From: SIG673 sp045653945
GTDB lineage: Bacteria > Bacillota > Clostridia > Oscillospirales > CAG-272
Assembly (NCBI GenBank): GCA_045653945.1
Contig: JAZOML010000037.1
Coordinates: 1 to 5,117, forward strand
Reading direction: 5' to 3'
DNA: 5,117 nucleotides
The notes under the pieces are model-generated. The model was not told where the DNA came from, did no database searches, and saw only the letters and a program-made list of their open reading frames with translations. Shown one piece after another: positions 4,823 to 5,117 of this stretch. A program made the translations under genes and the position numbers. Position 1 is the stretch's first letter, and the number at the start of each line of letters is the position of its first letter.

Positions 4823-4846
4823 AAAAAAAGCACCCCGAGGGGTGGC
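4823..4846 (-). terminator. second, downstream intrinsic terminator on the minus strand
   Basis: CACCCC (4831-4836) and GGGGTG (4839-4844) form a stem (with a CGAG tetraloop if the last pair stays open), and on the minus strand this runs into GCTTTTTTT (4831-4823). On the plus strand no T-run follows, so it acts only on minus-strand transcripts. It would back up the gdhA terminator at 4920-4951, with which it shares the perfect 16-bp repeat TAAAAAAAGCACCCCG (4822-4837 and 4919-4934). Confidence 0.65.
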
Positions 4847-4878
4847 AGGCAAGCGCCTGCAGGCAAAAAAATTAATTG
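4837..4878. repeat. GC-rich hairpin, dispersed repeat copy 2
   Basis: After the GGGGTG arm comes GCAGGC (4845-4850), loop AAGC, GCCTGC (4855-4860), then AGGCA (4861-4865) and AATTG (4874-4878). The order matches positions 3-45, where the stem is GCGGGT/ACCCGC instead. The paired differences keep both hairpins fully complementary. The stretch from here to 4919 shows no gene; a few short open codons end at 4918-4920 but have no ribosome binding site. Confidence 0.45.
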
Positions 4879-4919
4879 CACTCTTTTGAACGAACTGATA
4901 GCGATGAAAACTAAACTGT

Positions 4920-4951
4920 AAAAAAAGCACCCCGTGGGGGGTGCTTTTTTT
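4920..4951 (-). terminator. bidirectional intrinsic terminator, end of gdhA
   Basis: AAAAAAAGCACCCC (4920-4933) and GGGGTGCTTTTTTT (4938-4951) are perfectly complementary over 14 bp with a GTGG loop, giving a strong GC core and seven-base U-tracts on both strands. Its main role is probably to end the minus-strand gdhA transcript, whose stop is about 55 nt upstream. It would also catch plus-strand read-through from the transporter operon. Confidence 0.9.
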
Positions 4952-4966
4952 AATATTACACTTTGT

Positions 4967-4998
4967 CGCTATTACAAATCCGTGAAAGGATTTGAGCG
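4967..4998 (-). other. hairpin in the gdhA 3' untranslated region
   Basis: CAAATCC (4975-4981) and GGATTTG (4988-4994) form a perfect 7-bp stem with a 6-nt loop. CGCT (4967-4970) and AGCG (4995-4998) add an outer 4-bp stem past a 4-nt bulge. On the minus strand it lies 7 nt after the gdhA stop and before the terminator, with no T-run of its own. A 3' stabilising role is possible but unproven. Confidence 0.5.
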
Positions 4999-5005
4999 TG
5001 CCTAC

Positions 5006-5117
5006 TTAGCAAACGCCCTGTGCGAGCATTGCATCGGCAACCTTAAGGAAGCCTGCGATGTTAGCGCCTGCTACGAGGTCGTCGCCAAGACCGTACTTGT
5101 TGGCTGCCTTAACAGAA
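5006..5117 (-). CDS. gdhA: glutamate dehydrogenase, C-terminal end (partial)
   Basis: Only the last 36 residues and the stop codon (5006-5008) lie in the window; the gene continues beyond the right edge. The end reads NIAGFLKVADAMLAQGV plus a final Cys, which closely matches the C-terminus of hexameric bacterial glutamate dehydrogenases of the E. coli GdhA type (NIAGFVKVADAMLAQGV). The enzyme reversibly aminates 2-oxoglutarate to glutamate with NAD(P)H, and this subfamily is usually NADP-linked; the cofactor cannot be judged from this fragment. It converges on the amino acid importer operon, separated by terminators at 4718-4744 and 4920-4951. Confidence 0.92.
   Translation of the reverse strand, partial: SVKAANKYGLGDDLVAGANIAGFLKVADAMLAQGVC

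Noticed and set aside
4870..4920. Possible short peptide ending at 4918-4920 (frame ending MKTKL)
   Set aside because: No ribosome binding site before its only ATG, five codons long, and it abuts a terminator.
4628..4930. Minus-strand open frame of 100 codons over the intergenic repeat region
   Set aside because: It runs through terminators and palindromic repeats, and its Phe/Arg/Lys/Ser-rich translation is what such repeats give in any frame; not a gene.

Overview
The window looks like a chromosomal segment from a low-to-mid GC Bacillota (Clostridia-type) bacterium, possibly an uncultured gut lineage near Oscillospiraceae; the family-level placement is a guess. The phylum call rests on three things seen directly. 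The order rplU-prp-rpmA has a Prp cysteine protease between L21 and L27. L27 starts with the MLRLGLQFF extension that Prp removes in Firmicutes. Strong AGGAGG-like ribosome binding sites and near-consensus sigma-A promoters are present throughout.

Layout. Positions 1-114 hold palindromic, terminator-like intergenic DNA. On the minus strand, mazG (115-777) has its own extended -10 promoter (807-835). It is separated by an intrinsic terminator (851-877) from the minus-strand ribosomal operon rplU (1592-1903) - prp (1236-1586) - rpmA (916-1194). That operon is read from a strong promoter at 2009-2037 through a structured leader of about 100 nt that resembles an L21 autoregulatory leader. obgE, often next to rpmA, is not present here.

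A 365-bp AT-rich divergent intergenic region (1904-2268) separates the ribosomal operon from a plus-strand three-gene operon for a polar amino acid ABC importer. The operon encodes a lipoprotein binding protein (2269-3129), a HisM/GlnP-type permease (3210-3902) and a GlnQ-type ATPase (3889-4713). It has a TTGACA-17-TATGAT promoter (2195-2223), a strong intercistronic hairpin after the binding-protein gene, a 14-nt overlap between permease and ATPase, and an intrinsic terminator (4718-4744). A single permease gene implies a homodimeric channel. The ATPase carries a Lys-rich insert of about 30 residues that is not usual for the family.

Positions 4745-5005 are a mosaic of short palindromes, a heptamer repeat and two terminator hairpins sharing a perfect 16-bp repeat. 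The convergent 3' end of a glutamate dehydrogenase gene (gdhA, minus, 5006-5117, cut by the window edge) follows.

No mobile element, CRISPR array, tRNA or rRNA was seen, and I do not see a wholly new system. The most unusual signals are the dispersed palindromic intergenic elements at both ends of the window (two related hairpins whose stems differ by paired changes), the ATPase insert, and the eroded second MazG domain.
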